The notes: generated from the sequence alone by a model not told the origin. 64,000 bases of DNA from Microbacterium sp. SD291 (GCF_017355365.1 NZ_JADIJR010000006.1:62001-126000), one strand, 5' to 3'; numbered from the stretch's first letter, positions 37,553 through 47,064 are shown. Numbers and translations: made by a program.

Positions 37553-39253
37553 TCACAGCTCCAGCGGGTCGAGCGGCTGCGTGTCCCCGAGCAGGTGCGC
37601 CGGAGTCGCCCGCGATGGCGCCAGCGGCAGGGTCACCGTGAAGGTCGCACCGCCGCCTGGGGTCTCCGAGACCGCGACGGTGCCGTGCAGCGCCTTCACG
37701 ATGGAGGCGACGATCGCGAGGCCGAGGCCGGAGCCTCCGGTCTCCCGTGCGCGTGAGGTGTCCGCACGCCAGAACCGCTCGAAGATCTGCTCGCGAATCT
37801 GCGAAGGGATGCCCTCGCCGTGGTCGACGACCGCGATGCTCGCGGTGCCGCGAATCCGGTCGGCATCCACGACGATCTCGATCGGGCTCTCCTCCGGAGA
37901 GAACCGGCGGGCGTTTCCGAGCAGGTTCGTGACGACCTGGCGGACCTTGTTCTCCTCCCCGAGAACGATCGGAGGGGTGCGCACGGGGATGTCCGTCGCC
38001 TCGGTGAAGTCGATCGCAGGCACCTGCTCCACCGCCGTGCGCGGTCGGCGGCGAAGACGGGCCAGGGTCGCCCTGGACAGACCGCGCCCGGTCGGCGCCT
38101 GCGGGGCCACGACGGGCGTGCTGCGTGTCGTCACGTCGATCAGCGGAGCATCCGCGGTCCTGTCGATGACGGTCACGGTGCGGGCCGGCGCCGCCGCTCG
38201 CACGTCCAGTGCCGCGTCCCGCGCGATGGGCCGGAGGTCCAGCGCCTCGATCTGCGGCTCGCGCTCCTCGTCGAGACGCGCGAGGGCGAGGAGGTCCTCG
38301 ACGAGCACGCCCATCCGGATCGCCTCCTTCTCGATGCGCTCCATCGCCCTCGCGGTGTCCTCCTCGCCCTTGATGGCGCCCATGCGGTACAGCTCGGCAT
38401 AGCCGCGCACGCTCACCAGCGGAGTGCGCAGCTCGTGGCTGGCGTCTCCGATGAAGCGGCGCATGTGCTGCACGGTGCGGTCGCGCTGAGCGAGCGAGTG
38501 GTCCACCCGGTCGAGCATGGTGTTGATCGCGGAGTTCAGGCGACCGACCTCCGTGCTGGGCTCGAGGTCGGTGAGGCGCTGGCTGAAGTTGCCCTTGGCG
38601 ATGGCCATCGCGGTGGACTCCACCTGGCCGAGCCGTCGGAAGGTGAGGGTCACCAGCCCCCTGGTGAGCAGCGCGGCGATCACGATCGTGATCAGCGCGA
38701 TCGTGATGTAGATCCCGAAGTACTGGCCGATGATCCGGTCGGCGGCGGCGAGGGGCAGTGCCACCAGCTGGATGCGCACGGCGCCGCCGTCTCTCGGAAC
38801 GACCGCGACGGCCGCGCTGAAGTGGGCGCCCTCCGAGTTCTCGAGGGGGAGGACCGCATCCTCGTTGGCGTTCGCCTCCTGCAGGGAGTACTCCGACGGG
38901 AACAGCTGCGAGGCGCTGCCGGCGATGCCGCCGGCTGTGGCGCCGAGGGTGCCCTCGCCGTCGTGCACGTCGTAGATCGCGAAGTAGAAGTCGCGGGGGG
39001 AGTCGGTCTGCGTGTAGACGGTCTCCCCGCCCGACGTCGACACCTCGAAGTACCTGTCGGCGAGGTCGGTGGACACCAGCGCGGGCAGCTGCGCGTTGAT
39101 GTTCTCCACCAGCGAGTTCCGCAGGATCGGCACGGTGCCCAGACCCGCGATCAGCAGGCCGAGCGCGAGCACCGCCACGGTGACGCCCGTGACCTTCGCA
39201 CGCAGGCTGATCCCGCGCCACCAGCCTGTGACCGCGTCAGGCTTGTGCGCCAT
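37553..39253 (-). CDS. OmpR-partner sensor histidine kinase (PhoR/TrcS-like)
   Basis: This 566-residue kinase has membrane helix 1 at about residues 18-40, an extracytoplasmic sensor domain (about 45-175), helix 2 near 180-205, and HAMP. HisKA carries the phosphohistidine in FIGDASHELRTPLVSVRGYA. The HATPase domain has NLLGNARRFSPEE, DHGEGIPSQIREQIFERFWR and GSGLGLAIV. A proline- and arginine-rich insertion of about 50 residues splits the region before the N-box, which is unusual. It pairs with the regulator 57 bp upstream. Confidence 0.93.
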   Translation of the reverse strand: MAHKPDAVTGWWRGISLRAKVTGVTVAVLALGLLIAGLGTVPILRNSLVENINAQLPALVSTDLADRYFEVSTSGGETVYTQTDSPRDFYFAIYDVHDGEGTLGATAGGIAGSASQLFPSEYSLQEANANEDAVLPLENSEGAHFSAAVAVVPRDGGAVRIQLVALPLAAADRIIGQYFGIYITIALITIVIAALLTRGLVTLTFRRLGQVESTAMAIAKGNFSQRLTDLEPSTEVGRLNSAINTMLDRVDHSLAQRDRTVQHMRRFIGDASHELRTPLVSVRGYAELYRMGAIKGEEDTARAMERIEKEAIRMGVLVEDLLALARLDEEREPQIEALDLRPIARDAALDVRAAAPARTVTVIDRTADAPLIDVTTRSTPVVAPQAPTGRGLSRATLARLRRRPRTAVEQVPAIDFTEATDIPVRTPPIVLGEENKVRQVVTNLLGNARRFSPEESPIEIVVDADRIRGTASIAVVDHGEGIPSQIREQIFERFWRADTSRARETGGSGLGLAIVASIVKALHGTVAVSETPGGGATFTVTLPLAPSRATPAHLLGDTQPLDPLEL

Positions 39254-39310
39254 GCGGTCCTCCTCTGCCGGCGATCACGGATGCGGGTCCGCGGTGGACG
39301 CGGCCTGCGC

Positions 39311-39997
39311 CTACTTGCCGACCTTCAGCATGTAGCCGAAGCCGCGCTTGGTCTGGATCAGCGACTCCTCGGTGTGCGGGTCGATCTTGCGGCGGAGGTA
39401 CGAGATGTAGCTCTCCACGATGCCGGCGTCGCCGTTGAAGTCGTACTCCCAGACGTGGTCGAGGATCTGCGCCTTCGACAGCACCCGGTTCGGGTTCAGC
39501 ATGAGGTAGCGCAGCAGCTTGAACTCGGTCGGGCTGAGCTCGATCGACTCGCTGCCCACCTGGACGTCGTGCGTGTCCTGGTCCATCGAGAGCTCGCCGG
39601 CCCTGATGATCGACTCCTCGTCGGCCTGCATGGTGCGGCGCAGGATGGCCTGCGCGCGCGCGACGATCTCGTCGAGGCTGAAGGGCTTCGTGACGTAGTC
39701 GTCGCCACCTGCGTTGAGCCCCTCGATCTTGTCCTCTGTGCCGTCCTTCGCCGTCAGGAAAAGGATCGGCGCGGTGAACCCGGCGCCGCGCAGGCGCTTG
39801 GTCACGCTGAACCCGTTCATGTCAGGCAGCATGACGTCGAGGATGATGAGGTCCGGCTCCTCCTCGAGGACTGCGGAGATCGTGGCGGCGCCGTTGGCGA
39901 CCGTCTTCACCTGGAATCCGGCGAAGCTGAGACCCGTGGAGAGCAGGTCGCGGATGTTCGGCTCGTCGTCGACGACCAGGATGCGCGCAGCAGTCAT
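39311..39997 (-). CDS. OmpR-family response regulator
   Basis: The 228-residue regulator has a receiver domain (VVDDEPNIRDLLSTGL, phospho-Asp in LIILDVMLPDMNGFSVTKRL, lysine in DDYVTKPFSLDEIVARAQAI) and a winged helix with VWEYDFNGDAGIVESYISYL. This pattern resembles mycobacterial PhoP/TcrA/TrcR regulators. It is first in the operon with its kinase. The targets are not visible. It is separate from the SenX3-RegX3 pair at 15667-17567. Confidence 0.93.
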   Translation of the reverse strand: MTAARILVVDDEPNIRDLLSTGLSFAGFQVKTVANGAATISAVLEEEPDLIILDVMLPDMNGFSVTKRLRGAGFTAPILFLTAKDGTEDKIEGLNAGGDDYVTKPFSLDEIVARAQAILRRTMQADEESIIRAGELSMDQDTHDVQVGSESIELSPTEFKLLRYLMLNPNRVLSKAQILDHVWEYDFNGDAGIVESYISYLRRKIDPHTEESLIQTKRGFGYMLKVGK

Positions 39998-40054
39998 GAC
40001 CCCATTATGGTGACTTCGGTGATGCGAAGGCTGATTATCGGCCGGAGCGGCGAT

Positions 40055-40591
40055 TCAGGAGGCCAGAGCGGCGTCGATCGCCCGCGCGACGACGGAGTCG
40101 ATCGGCGCGCCGGGGTCGACGGTGAGCCGGTGCAGCAGCAGCCCGTCTCCGGTGGCCATCAGGAACGTCGCGTTGTGCGCGGCATCCTCGCCACCCAGGC
40201 GGGACAGGATGCCGCGCACCCACGCCTCCATGCCGATGCGCTGCTCCCGCAGCGGGCGGACGGCGTCGTCATCCGCCTCCAGGAACAGCGCGTACCGCGC
40301 CCTGGTCCGCGCCGCCAGCGGCCCCGACTGCAGCTCGATCATGTGGGTGAGGGCGCCGACGAAGTCGTCCCGCGTGCCGATCTCGGGGATGCCCGCGTCG
40401 CCGATCTCCTGCCGCGCGATCCACTCGGCGACCCCGGCCACGAGCGCAGCCCTGGTGCGGAAATGGTTCGACGTGGATCCGGGCGGCAGGTCGGCCGCGG
40501 CATCCACTCTTCCGTGCGTCAGGGCACGGATCCCCTCTGTGCCGACGAGGGTCATGGCGGCGTCCAGGGCGCGCCGACGGGTCTTGCTCAT
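40055..40591 (-). CDS. TetR-family transcriptional repressor
   Basis: This 178-residue protein has an N-terminal HTH (RALDAAMTLVGTEGIRALTH then LPPGSTSNHFRTRAALV) and a variable ligand domain. The recognition helix SNHF replaces the commoner Y-x-HF, as in a TetR subset. The ATG follows TAGGCT by 6 nt. It is divergent from an alpha/beta hydrolase gene, with a pair of AT-rich palindromes between, so it probably represses both and responds to the hydrolase substrate. Confidence 0.9.
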   Translation of the reverse strand: MSKTRRRALDAAMTLVGTEGIRALTHGRVDAAADLPPGSTSNHFRTRAALVAGVAEWIARQEIGDAGIPEIGTRDDFVGALTHMIELQSGPLAARTRARYALFLEADDDAVRPLREQRIGMEAWVRGILSRLGGEDAAHNATFLMATGDGLLLHRLTVDPGAPIDSVVARAIDAALAS

Positions 40592-40607
40592 CCCTCCAGC
40601 CTAGGTA

Positions 40608-40643
40608 ACTATGTTTCTAGTGACAATCCACTATGAAAATAGT
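40608..40643. promoter_or_regulatory. Twin palindromic operator between tetR-type gene and hydrolase
   Basis: ACTATGTTTCTAGT (40608-40621) and ACTATGAAAATAGT (40630-40643) are related quasi-palindromes with starts 22 bp apart (two helical turns). The second has perfect ACTAT/ATAGT arms. AT-rich sequence is rare in this genome. Confidence 0.65.
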
Positions 40644-40699
40644 AATCTGCGATGAGGGCCGATTCGACCCGGAGAATGCACCGACTGGGAGGTTTCGTC

Positions 40700-41611
40700 A
40701 TGGACACGCCGGCATCCGCGCAGGAATCCGTCGCACACGAATGGTCGCCCCCGCTCCCCGAGGCCGACGGCTTCGAGCACGCGATGGTCGACGCACCGGG
40801 ACTGCGCACGCATGTCGCGTCGATCGGGGAGGGCGACCCCGTCGTGATGCTGCACTGCTTCCCGGGGAACTGGTGGCAGTGGCGCGCCATCGCGCCGGCG
40901 ATCGCAGCCAGGGGCTATCGGGTGATCTGCCCGGACCTGCGCGGCTCGGGCTGGACGGAGGCGGCGGACCCGCGGTTCGGCCCGGACTCGCAGCGCGACG
41001 ACGTCATCGCCCTGCTCGACGTTCTCGGGATCGGGCGGGCGCATTTCGTCTGCCACGACATGGGCGCGATCTCGGGGATGCAGATCTCCTATCTGCAGCC
41101 GGAGCGGGTGCGCACGATCGTCCAGCTCGCGGTGCCGCCCGGCTTCATGGAGTTCACTCCGAAGGTGATGCCCGCGTTCGCGCACATGCCGAAGCTGCTC
41201 ATGCATCGCCCTGGCCGGTCGCTGCGCTACCTGTTCAGCCCTCGCTACATGTCGAAGCGGATGCCGGCGGAGACCGTGGAGGCGTACCTGCGCCCGCACC
41301 AGCGCCCCGAGGTCGAACAGGCAGTGCGGGCGCTGTACCGGGGCCTGGTGATCCCCGTCTCGTTCCGGCTGATGAGCGGGGTCTACAAGAGGATGCGGCT
41401 GCATCCGCCCACCCTCGTCGTCTTCGGCCGCGACGACGGGCCGTTCGCGGAGTCGACCGCCCGCCACATCTCCCGCAAGCACGCCGAACACGCCGACCGC
41501 TTCGAGCTCGCGTTCGTCGACGATGCGGCGCACTTCATCACCGACGATGCGCCCGACGACGTGATCCGCCTCGTGCTCGACTGGTTCCGGCGCGAGGGCG
41601 GCGAGGCGTGA
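40700..41611 (+). CDS. Alpha/beta hydrolase, epoxide hydrolase-like
   Basis: From ATG at 40700 (GGGAGG 7 nt upstream) the product is 303 residues. It has the HGxP-type oxyanion motif as HCFPGNWWQWR, then the nucleophile elbow CHDMGA, where the nucleophile is an aspartate rather than a serine. A late VVFGRDDGPF and histidine in AAHFITDDAP follow. An Asp nucleophile is typical of epoxide hydrolases and haloalkane dehalogenases. A TetR repressor is divergent, suggesting substrate-inducible detoxification. The exact substrate is unknown. Confidence 0.85.
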   Translation: MDTPASAQESVAHEWSPPLPEADGFEHAMVDAPGLRTHVASIGEGDPVVMLHCFPGNWWQWRAIAPAIAARGYRVICPDLRGSGWTEAADPRFGPDSQRDDVIALLDVLGIGRAHFVCHDMGAISGMQISYLQPERVRTIVQLAVPPGFMEFTPKVMPAFAHMPKLLMHRPGRSLRYLFSPRYMSKRMPAETVEAYLRPHQRPEVEQAVRALYRGLVIPVSFRLMSGVYKRMRLHPPTLVVFGRDDGPFAESTARHISRKHAEHADRFELAFVDDAAHFITDDAPDDVIRLVLDWFRREGGEA

Positions 41612-41637
41612 TCGGGCCGCCAGGCGCGAGATCGAGG

Positions 41638-43308
41638 CTAGAGCTCGAACGAGCTCGCTATCGAGAACCGTCTTTCGAGAAAGTCGGTGAGCAGCGTCGA
41701 GACCTGCTCCTGGCCGGCCGCATCCACATCCGTGTCGTTCAGACAGACCACGTCGAGTCGTCCCTGGTACGAGAACCATTCGAGCCTGAGCGCAGCCCTG
41801 GGGCCGGCGATGTCGACGTAGTCGTACGCGATATCACCGACCACCGCCCGCTGCAGCGCGAATGCGTGGAAGTGGTACAGGGAAGACGCGATCGAATGGT
41901 CCTCGGCGGCGCGGAACTTCGATGATGCGACCGAGCGGAAAAGATCCGGATGCTCGGCTTCCATGTCCTGCAGCACACTGCGCAGCTGCGGGTGAGGGGT
42001 GTGCTTGAACTTGTTCGTCACGGTTCTCCCATGGTGGAGGATCATGAACTCGCGTCCGTTCTTCGCCGCCGAGAGCACGGGGAGATCCCGGGGCGATGCA
42101 TCGTCGATGTCGAGGGGTGCCCGTGAAGGGAAGAACTTCGACAGTCCACTGCTTGTGAAGAACAGCTCCGGGCTCACCGGACGCATGAAGAACACGTCGT
42201 CGTTCATGTACACGTACCGTTCGCTGAGCCCGGGAATGTGGTGGAGCTGAGACTCGATCGCGTGCGAATTGAACACCGGCAGCACGCTCGCATCCGAGAA
42301 GATCTCACGATGATCGACCATGGTGATCCTCGGATGCTCGGCGTTCAGCCAGTCGGGCACCTGCCGGTCGGTGACGATGTAGATGTGATCCACCCAGTTG
42401 GCATACGCCTCGACGGAACGCAGCGAGTACTTCAGTTCGTCCCGGTTGGCGTAGCGCGAAGGATTCAGCGCGGTGTCGTTCACCTCTTCATCGTCGATGC
42501 GCCCTGAGGCGCGTCTCTTCCGCGTCTGCCACTGCGGATCATCATCGTTGACCCACGTGTAGACGACATCGATGGGCTCCGTCACGTGATACAGGTGCGG
42601 TCCTGGCCAATCGAGGGCGTGATCGCCGCCGACCGCCCGGATCCATGCCTGCGGAGTCAGGTATTCCACGAACGGTCCGCGCCGTGACGATCGTCGACGC
42701 ACCGTTCCGGCGACGTGCGTCGATCCGTCGGCACGGGCCTCGCCCTCTCGCGTCCGCACCCACGGCTCGATCGCCACGCTCTCCCTCGGCGTGGACATCA
42801 GGTGCCCGCTCGGTCCGACGATGCGCCGCGAGACGACGATGCGGAACACGCCACTCGGTCGACGACGTGACGCTGCCGCAGTGAGCGCTCGGTGTCTCGC
42901 GTCCTCGATGCGAACCGACCACCCGTCTGCAGCTCGCAGCTGCGCCAGCGCATCCAGCGTCGAGTGAAGCTCGTCCTGCCTGATCACCAGAATCGGGTCG
43001 AAGGGCACGAGGTTCGGAAGGCGCACGTACTCGACTCCCGCAGCGCGGAGAGCATCCCCGACCTGCGACACGTTCTGCGAGACCGAGCGGATCGCGTCAT
43101 AGCCTCGCTCCATCACCGTGACCGGACCGCCTGCGGACCTCAGCGTTCGTGAGGCGGCACCGGCAGCGCTCAGATGCGCGCGCAGCGCGCGCTGCCTGCG
43201 CTGCCAGGCGTGCTCTTCGCGACGGAACCGTTTGAGCCAGATCACCAGATCGACGGGAAGCCTGTTGGCTGCCCATCGGATGAAAGCCGGCAGAGTGTCG
43301 TTCGCCAT
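41638..43308 (-). CDS. Stealth-family (CpsY-like) sugar-phosphate transferase
   Basis: This 556-residue protein carries the Stealth conserved regions: CR1 IDVVYTWVNDDDPQW, CR2 NRDELKYSLRSVEAY and later YVYMNDDVFFMRP, CR3 TNKFKHTPHPQ, and CR4 around AAEDHSIASSLYHFHA. Known members transfer hexose-1-phosphate to build phosphoglycan capsules or cell-surface polymers. The N-terminal 240 residues are a variable extension. Base composition is visibly less GC-rich than neighbours, and no other glycan genes are near. This suggests acquisition by transfer, which is inference. Confidence 0.9.
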   Translation of the reverse strand: MANDTLPAFIRWAANRLPVDLVIWLKRFRREEHAWQRRQRALRAHLSAAGAASRTLRSAGGPVTVMERGYDAIRSVSQNVSQVGDALRAAGVEYVRLPNLVPFDPILVIRQDELHSTLDALAQLRAADGWSVRIEDARHRALTAAASRRRPSGVFRIVVSRRIVGPSGHLMSTPRESVAIEPWVRTREGEARADGSTHVAGTVRRRSSRRGPFVEYLTPQAWIRAVGGDHALDWPGPHLYHVTEPIDVVYTWVNDDDPQWQTRKRRASGRIDDEEVNDTALNPSRYANRDELKYSLRSVEAYANWVDHIYIVTDRQVPDWLNAEHPRITMVDHREIFSDASVLPVFNSHAIESQLHHIPGLSERYVYMNDDVFFMRPVSPELFFTSSGLSKFFPSRAPLDIDDASPRDLPVLSAAKNGREFMILHHGRTVTNKFKHTPHPQLRSVLQDMEAEHPDLFRSVASSKFRAAEDHSIASSLYHFHAFALQRAVVGDIAYDYVDIAGPRAALRLEWFSYQGRLDVVCLNDTDVDAAGQEQVSTLLTDFLERRFSIASSFEL

Positions 43309-43405
43309 GATTCGACTGTGCGAGACGGCGCCAGGAAGTCCACTGGGTTGACAACTTCGGCGAGACTGCCGCCGGCTGCTCCTTCGAGCGCGGAGCCCGC
43401 CCTGA

Positions 43406-45046
43406 TCAGGCCGCGATCGCGTCCGCGTCCATGATCGTGTAGCTGTATCCCTGCTCGGCGAGGAACCGCTGACGGTTCTGCGCGTAGTCCTGGTCGATCG
43501 TGTCGCGGGCGACGAGCGTGTAGAAGCTCGCGGTGTGGCCGGACTGCTTGGGCCGCAGAAGCCGGCCGAGGCGCTGCGCCTCCTCCTGGCGGGAGCCGAA
43601 CGACCCGGAGACCTGGATCGCGACGGATGCCTCGGGCAGGTCGATCGAGAAGTTCGCCACCTTCGACACCACGAGCAGCTGGATCTCGCCGTTCCGGAAC
43701 CGCCGGTAGAGGTCCTCGCGCTCGTCGACGGGCGTCGCCCCGGTGATCTGAGGGGCGTCCAGCGCCTCGGAGAGGGTGTCGAGCTGGTCGAGGTACTGGC
43801 CGATCACGAGGATCTGCTCGTCGGGGTGCTTCGCGATCAGCTCGCGGACGGCGGTGATCTTGGCCGGAGCCGAGGCCGCCAGGCGGTAGCGCTCGTCGTC
43901 GGTCGCCGCCGCGTACTCGAGCCGGTCGCTCGGCGGCAGGTCGACGCGCACCTCGTAGCAGACGGCGGGGGAGATGAAACCCTGCGCCTCGATCTGCTTC
44001 CACGGGGCGTCGAACCTCTTGGGCCCGATCAGGCTGAAGACGTCGCCCTCGCGGCCGTCCTCGCGCACGAGCGTCGCGGTGAGGCCGATGCGGCGGCGCG
44101 CCTGCAGGTCGGCGGTGAGCTTGAAGACGGGAGCGGGCAGCAGGTGCACCTCGTCGTACACGATCAGCCCCCAGTCGAGGGCGTCGAGCAGGGCAAGGTG
44201 CGCGTACTGGCCTTTCCGCTTCGCCGTGAGGATCTGGTACGTGGCGATCGTGACCGGCTTGACCTCCTTGGCCTGGCCGGAGTACTCGCCGATCTCCTCG
44301 GGGGTGAGGCTCGTGCGCTTGAGCAGCTCGTCGCGCCACTGGCGGGCGGAGACGGTGTTGGTGACCAGGATGAGCGTGGTCGTCTTGGTCGCGGCCATCG
44401 CCCCGGCGCCGACGATCGTCTTCCCGGCACCGCACGGGAGCACGACGACACCTGAGCCGTCCTTCGAGAAGGCGTCGACGGCATCCTGCTGGTACGGGCG
44501 GATGTGCCAGCCGTCCTCCGCCAGATCGATCTCGTGCGGCGTGCCAGGTGTGTAGCCGGCGAGATCCTCGGCAGGCCAGCCGATCTTCAGCAGCTCCTGC
44601 TTGATCTGTCCGCGCGCCCAGGCGTCGACGACGAAGATGTCCGGGGAGGGGTGCCCGATCAGCAGCGGCTGGATGCGCTTGTTGTTCGCGACCTGCGTGA
44701 GCACGGCGGGGTCGGAGGACCGAAGGATCAGCGTGCCCTCGTCGTCGCGCTCGATGACCAGCCGGCCGTACCGGTTCACCGTCTCGCGCAGGTCGACGGC
44801 GACCGACGGCGGCACGGGGAAGCGCGACCAGCGGTCGAGGGTCTCCAGCATGTCCTCGGCGGAATGACCGGCGGCGCGCGCGTTCCACAGGCCGAGGCGG
44901 GTGATCCGATAGGTGTGGATGTGCTCGGGTGCGCGTTCCAGCTCGGCGAAGATCGCCAGTTCGTGGCGGGCGCTCTCGGCGTCGGCGTGGGCGACCTCGA
45001 GGAGCACGGTGCGATCGCTCTGGACGATCAGGGGTCCGTCAGACAT
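43406..45046 (-). CDS. XPB/Rad25-type DNA repair helicase (ERCC3 family)
   Basis: This 546-residue superfamily 2 helicase has an N-terminal damage-recognition-like region (to about residue 180), Walker A VVLPCGAGKTIVGAGAM, the DEVH box in IVYDEVHLLPAP, the XPB-specific RED motif in LVREDGREGDVF, and motif VI QRLGRLLRPKQSG. It unwinds DNA 3' to 5' in characterised mycobacterial relatives. It is preceded by a helicase-associated gene, as Rv0861c and Rv0862c are in M. tuberculosis. TAAACT lies 8 nt before the ATG. Confidence 0.95.
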   Translation of the reverse strand: MSDGPLIVQSDRTVLLEVAHADAESARHELAIFAELERAPEHIHTYRITRLGLWNARAAGHSAEDMLETLDRWSRFPVPPSVAVDLRETVNRYGRLVIERDDEGTLILRSSDPAVLTQVANNKRIQPLLIGHPSPDIFVVDAWARGQIKQELLKIGWPAEDLAGYTPGTPHEIDLAEDGWHIRPYQQDAVDAFSKDGSGVVVLPCGAGKTIVGAGAMAATKTTTLILVTNTVSARQWRDELLKRTSLTPEEIGEYSGQAKEVKPVTIATYQILTAKRKGQYAHLALLDALDWGLIVYDEVHLLPAPVFKLTADLQARRRIGLTATLVREDGREGDVFSLIGPKRFDAPWKQIEAQGFISPAVCYEVRVDLPPSDRLEYAAATDDERYRLAASAPAKITAVRELIAKHPDEQILVIGQYLDQLDTLSEALDAPQITGATPVDEREDLYRRFRNGEIQLLVVSKVANFSIDLPEASVAIQVSGSFGSRQEEAQRLGRLLRPKQSGHTASFYTLVARDTIDQDYAQNRQRFLAEQGYSYTIMDADAIAA

Positions 45047-45074
45047 AGCTGTCCAGTTTACCGGGCTGTCCGGT

Positions 45075-46778
45075 TCACGGGGCGACGATGGATGCGGCGC
45101 GGATGCTGGACACCGGCAGGGTGCGCTCGACGTCGGCTGCGCGATCTCTCCCGCGCAGGCGACCGCCGCCGAGCCCCGTGGCCTCGAGGAGCAGCTCCCT
45201 GGTCGAGCCGTCCGGCATCCCGACGGTCACCCGGAGCACGGCCCTCGCCCGCACGGCGGCTTCGAGCTCGCGATCCAGCCACGCGGCATCCGCATCGGGC
45301 CCCTGATGCGCACGCAGCGCGGTGATGAGTCTCGTATGGTCCGGGGGAGGGGCGGGTGCGGGCTCCGCGAGCGGATGCCGGTCGCCGGTGATGACCGCGC
45401 CGTCCTCGTCGACGAGGGTGGCGGGATAGCGGGCATCTGTGAGGGCCCAGTACACCGTGTCCCGTCCGACCCGGGTGCTGAGCGAGCCGACGTGCTTCGC
45501 CAGCGCCAGCGGTCGCAGCCCCTGGTCGACGGCCAACGCCTCGATGAGGTGATGGTCTGCGCTCTCGATCCGCGTCCGCCCGGTCTCGGCATCGGTCGAG
45601 ACGCGCACCAGGCCGTGCCGCTGTGCGGTCTGCGAGACGAGGTACCTGAGCGGCTGGGGGATGCCGGTCAGGGAGAGCGTCTCGAGGAAGTCCAGGATCG
45701 ACGTCTCGGTCTCGCCGACGACGAGACCGTGGGCGATCGACTCGGAGGTGAAGCGGTACGACGACGCCTGCGCGGCCGACTCGCGTGCGGCGACCGTGCG
45801 CAGGCGGACGTCGAGGGCCGGAGCGAGAGGGCCGGGAGCGATCGCGGTCAGGTCGTTCTGCAGGAAGATCCGGTCGACCTCGACCGGCAGCAGTTCCGTG
45901 AGCGCCGTCGCGTCGACGGCCTCACCGCGGCGGACGGGGCCCGACCAGGCCGGCTCGGTGTCGTCGTCCGCGGTCAGCCCGAGGAGCCTCGCGTGCTCCA
46001 TGAGAGCGCTGCTGCGATCGGCCCATGCCGGATCCCACGGGTGCGCGAGCGGCCAGGAGTCGACCGGCGTCCATCCGGCGCCTCGGCGCACCCCGCGCGG
46101 GAGCGCGTCACGGAACCCGGTGACCAGCACTCGCCATCTCTCGGCGACGGAGGCGCGCAGCCAGTCCTCGGCTCGGGTGGTGGTGCGGAGCCTGCGCTCC
46201 TCAACCACGGCCAGCCGGGCTGCGAGGGCGATGGCGATCAGCGGATCGACGGAATCCGTCGGCATGCCGGCCTCGACCAGCTGCCGCTTCTCACCCGCGC
46301 TGATGTTGCCGCCGGCGAGCAGCGAGAACGGCCTCTCCCTGGCGAGCAGCAGCAGATCGGCGATGGCCGACACCGTCGTGAACGCCCGCTCGGCGGCGTG
46401 CGCTGCCGCGACATCCCCGGACTCGGCGGGCGTGAGCTCGTCCGCCTGCTCGGGCAGGGGGCGCCCGGTGACGATCGCAGCGACCGGAGGCCACGGGGCG
46501 CCGTCCGGGCGCAGCAGGCCGAGGGCGGTGAGCGTCGCCCGCTCCGGTCCGTCGTCGACCGCACCCGACGCCGCTCGCAGCAGAGCTGAGGCTTCGGCGC
46601 CCGTCAGAGTCTGCACGGCCTTCGTCACGGAGGCCGCGTCCAGCAGCGCCTCCGCGGAGTCGAAGAAGTCCTGCCACGTCGCATCCGCCCGAACGCCCCG
46701 CGCCGCGAACAGCGCCGCCAGATCCGCATCGCTCGCCGCGGCGAGCCATTCGGCCAGCGGTCGGGCGTGCGTGCTCAT
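45075..46778 (-). CDS. Helicase-associated protein (XPB-partner, Rv0862c-like)
   Basis: The 567-residue protein is probably made with the XPB helicase 28 bp downstream. It starts with a helical region (RPLAEWLAAASDADLAALFA), and has a mid-region with winged-helix-like repeats and a C-terminal segment (ALTDARYPATLVDEDGAVI then RELLLEATGLGGGRLRGRDR). There is no Walker motif. The pairing with XPB is conserved in actinobacteria, so it is a likely regulatory or DNA-binding partner; its biochemical role is unknown. Confidence 0.82.
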   Translation of the reverse strand: MSTHARPLAEWLAAASDADLAALFAARGVRADATWQDFFDSAEALLDAASVTKAVQTLTGAEASALLRAASGAVDDGPERATLTALGLLRPDGAPWPPVAAIVTGRPLPEQADELTPAESGDVAAAHAAERAFTTVSAIADLLLLARERPFSLLAGGNISAGEKRQLVEAGMPTDSVDPLIAIALAARLAVVEERRLRTTTRAEDWLRASVAERWRVLVTGFRDALPRGVRRGAGWTPVDSWPLAHPWDPAWADRSSALMEHARLLGLTADDDTEPAWSGPVRRGEAVDATALTELLPVEVDRIFLQNDLTAIAPGPLAPALDVRLRTVAARESAAQASSYRFTSESIAHGLVVGETETSILDFLETLSLTGIPQPLRYLVSQTAQRHGLVRVSTDAETGRTRIESADHHLIEALAVDQGLRPLALAKHVGSLSTRVGRDTVYWALTDARYPATLVDEDGAVITGDRHPLAEPAPAPPPDHTRLITALRAHQGPDADAAWLDRELEAAVRARAVLRVTVGMPDGSTRELLLEATGLGGGRLRGRDRAADVERTLPVSSIRAASIVAP

Positions 46779-46788
46779 GCGAGAGTCC

Positions 46789-47064
46789 TCAGGGCCGCGA
46801 TGCCGCGCGACCCTTCCGGATGAAGCTCATCGCCAGGAGCGAGATGATCAGCACGAATGCGAGCGGGAGGCCCCAGTACGGGATGCCCGCGATGACCGGC
46901 CATGCGCCGTGACCGAAGGCTTCCTGATCCATGCCGACGGCCGTGCCGATGATGATCGCGAAGAAGCAGGCGATGGATGCTGCGGCGATGCCCAGCGCGG
47001 TGAACGCGAGGATCCGGTCCACTCGGCGGACGGGAACCTCCGGCTCCGGACTGTGCGTGCTCAT
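46789..47064 (-). CDS. Small two-helix membrane protein of unknown function
   Basis: This 91-residue protein has a short polar N-terminus, then two membrane helices (residues about 18-43 and 61-80) and a basic tail (FIRKGRAASRP). TAGGCT lies 7 nt before the ATG. It ends 10 bp before the helicase-associated gene starts and could be in its operon. No family motif is recognised. Confidence 0.7.
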   Translation of the reverse strand: MSTHSPEPEVPVRRVDRILAFTALGIAAASIACFFAIIIGTAVGMDQEAFGHGAWPVIAGIPYWGLPLAFVLIISLLAMSFIRKGRAASRP

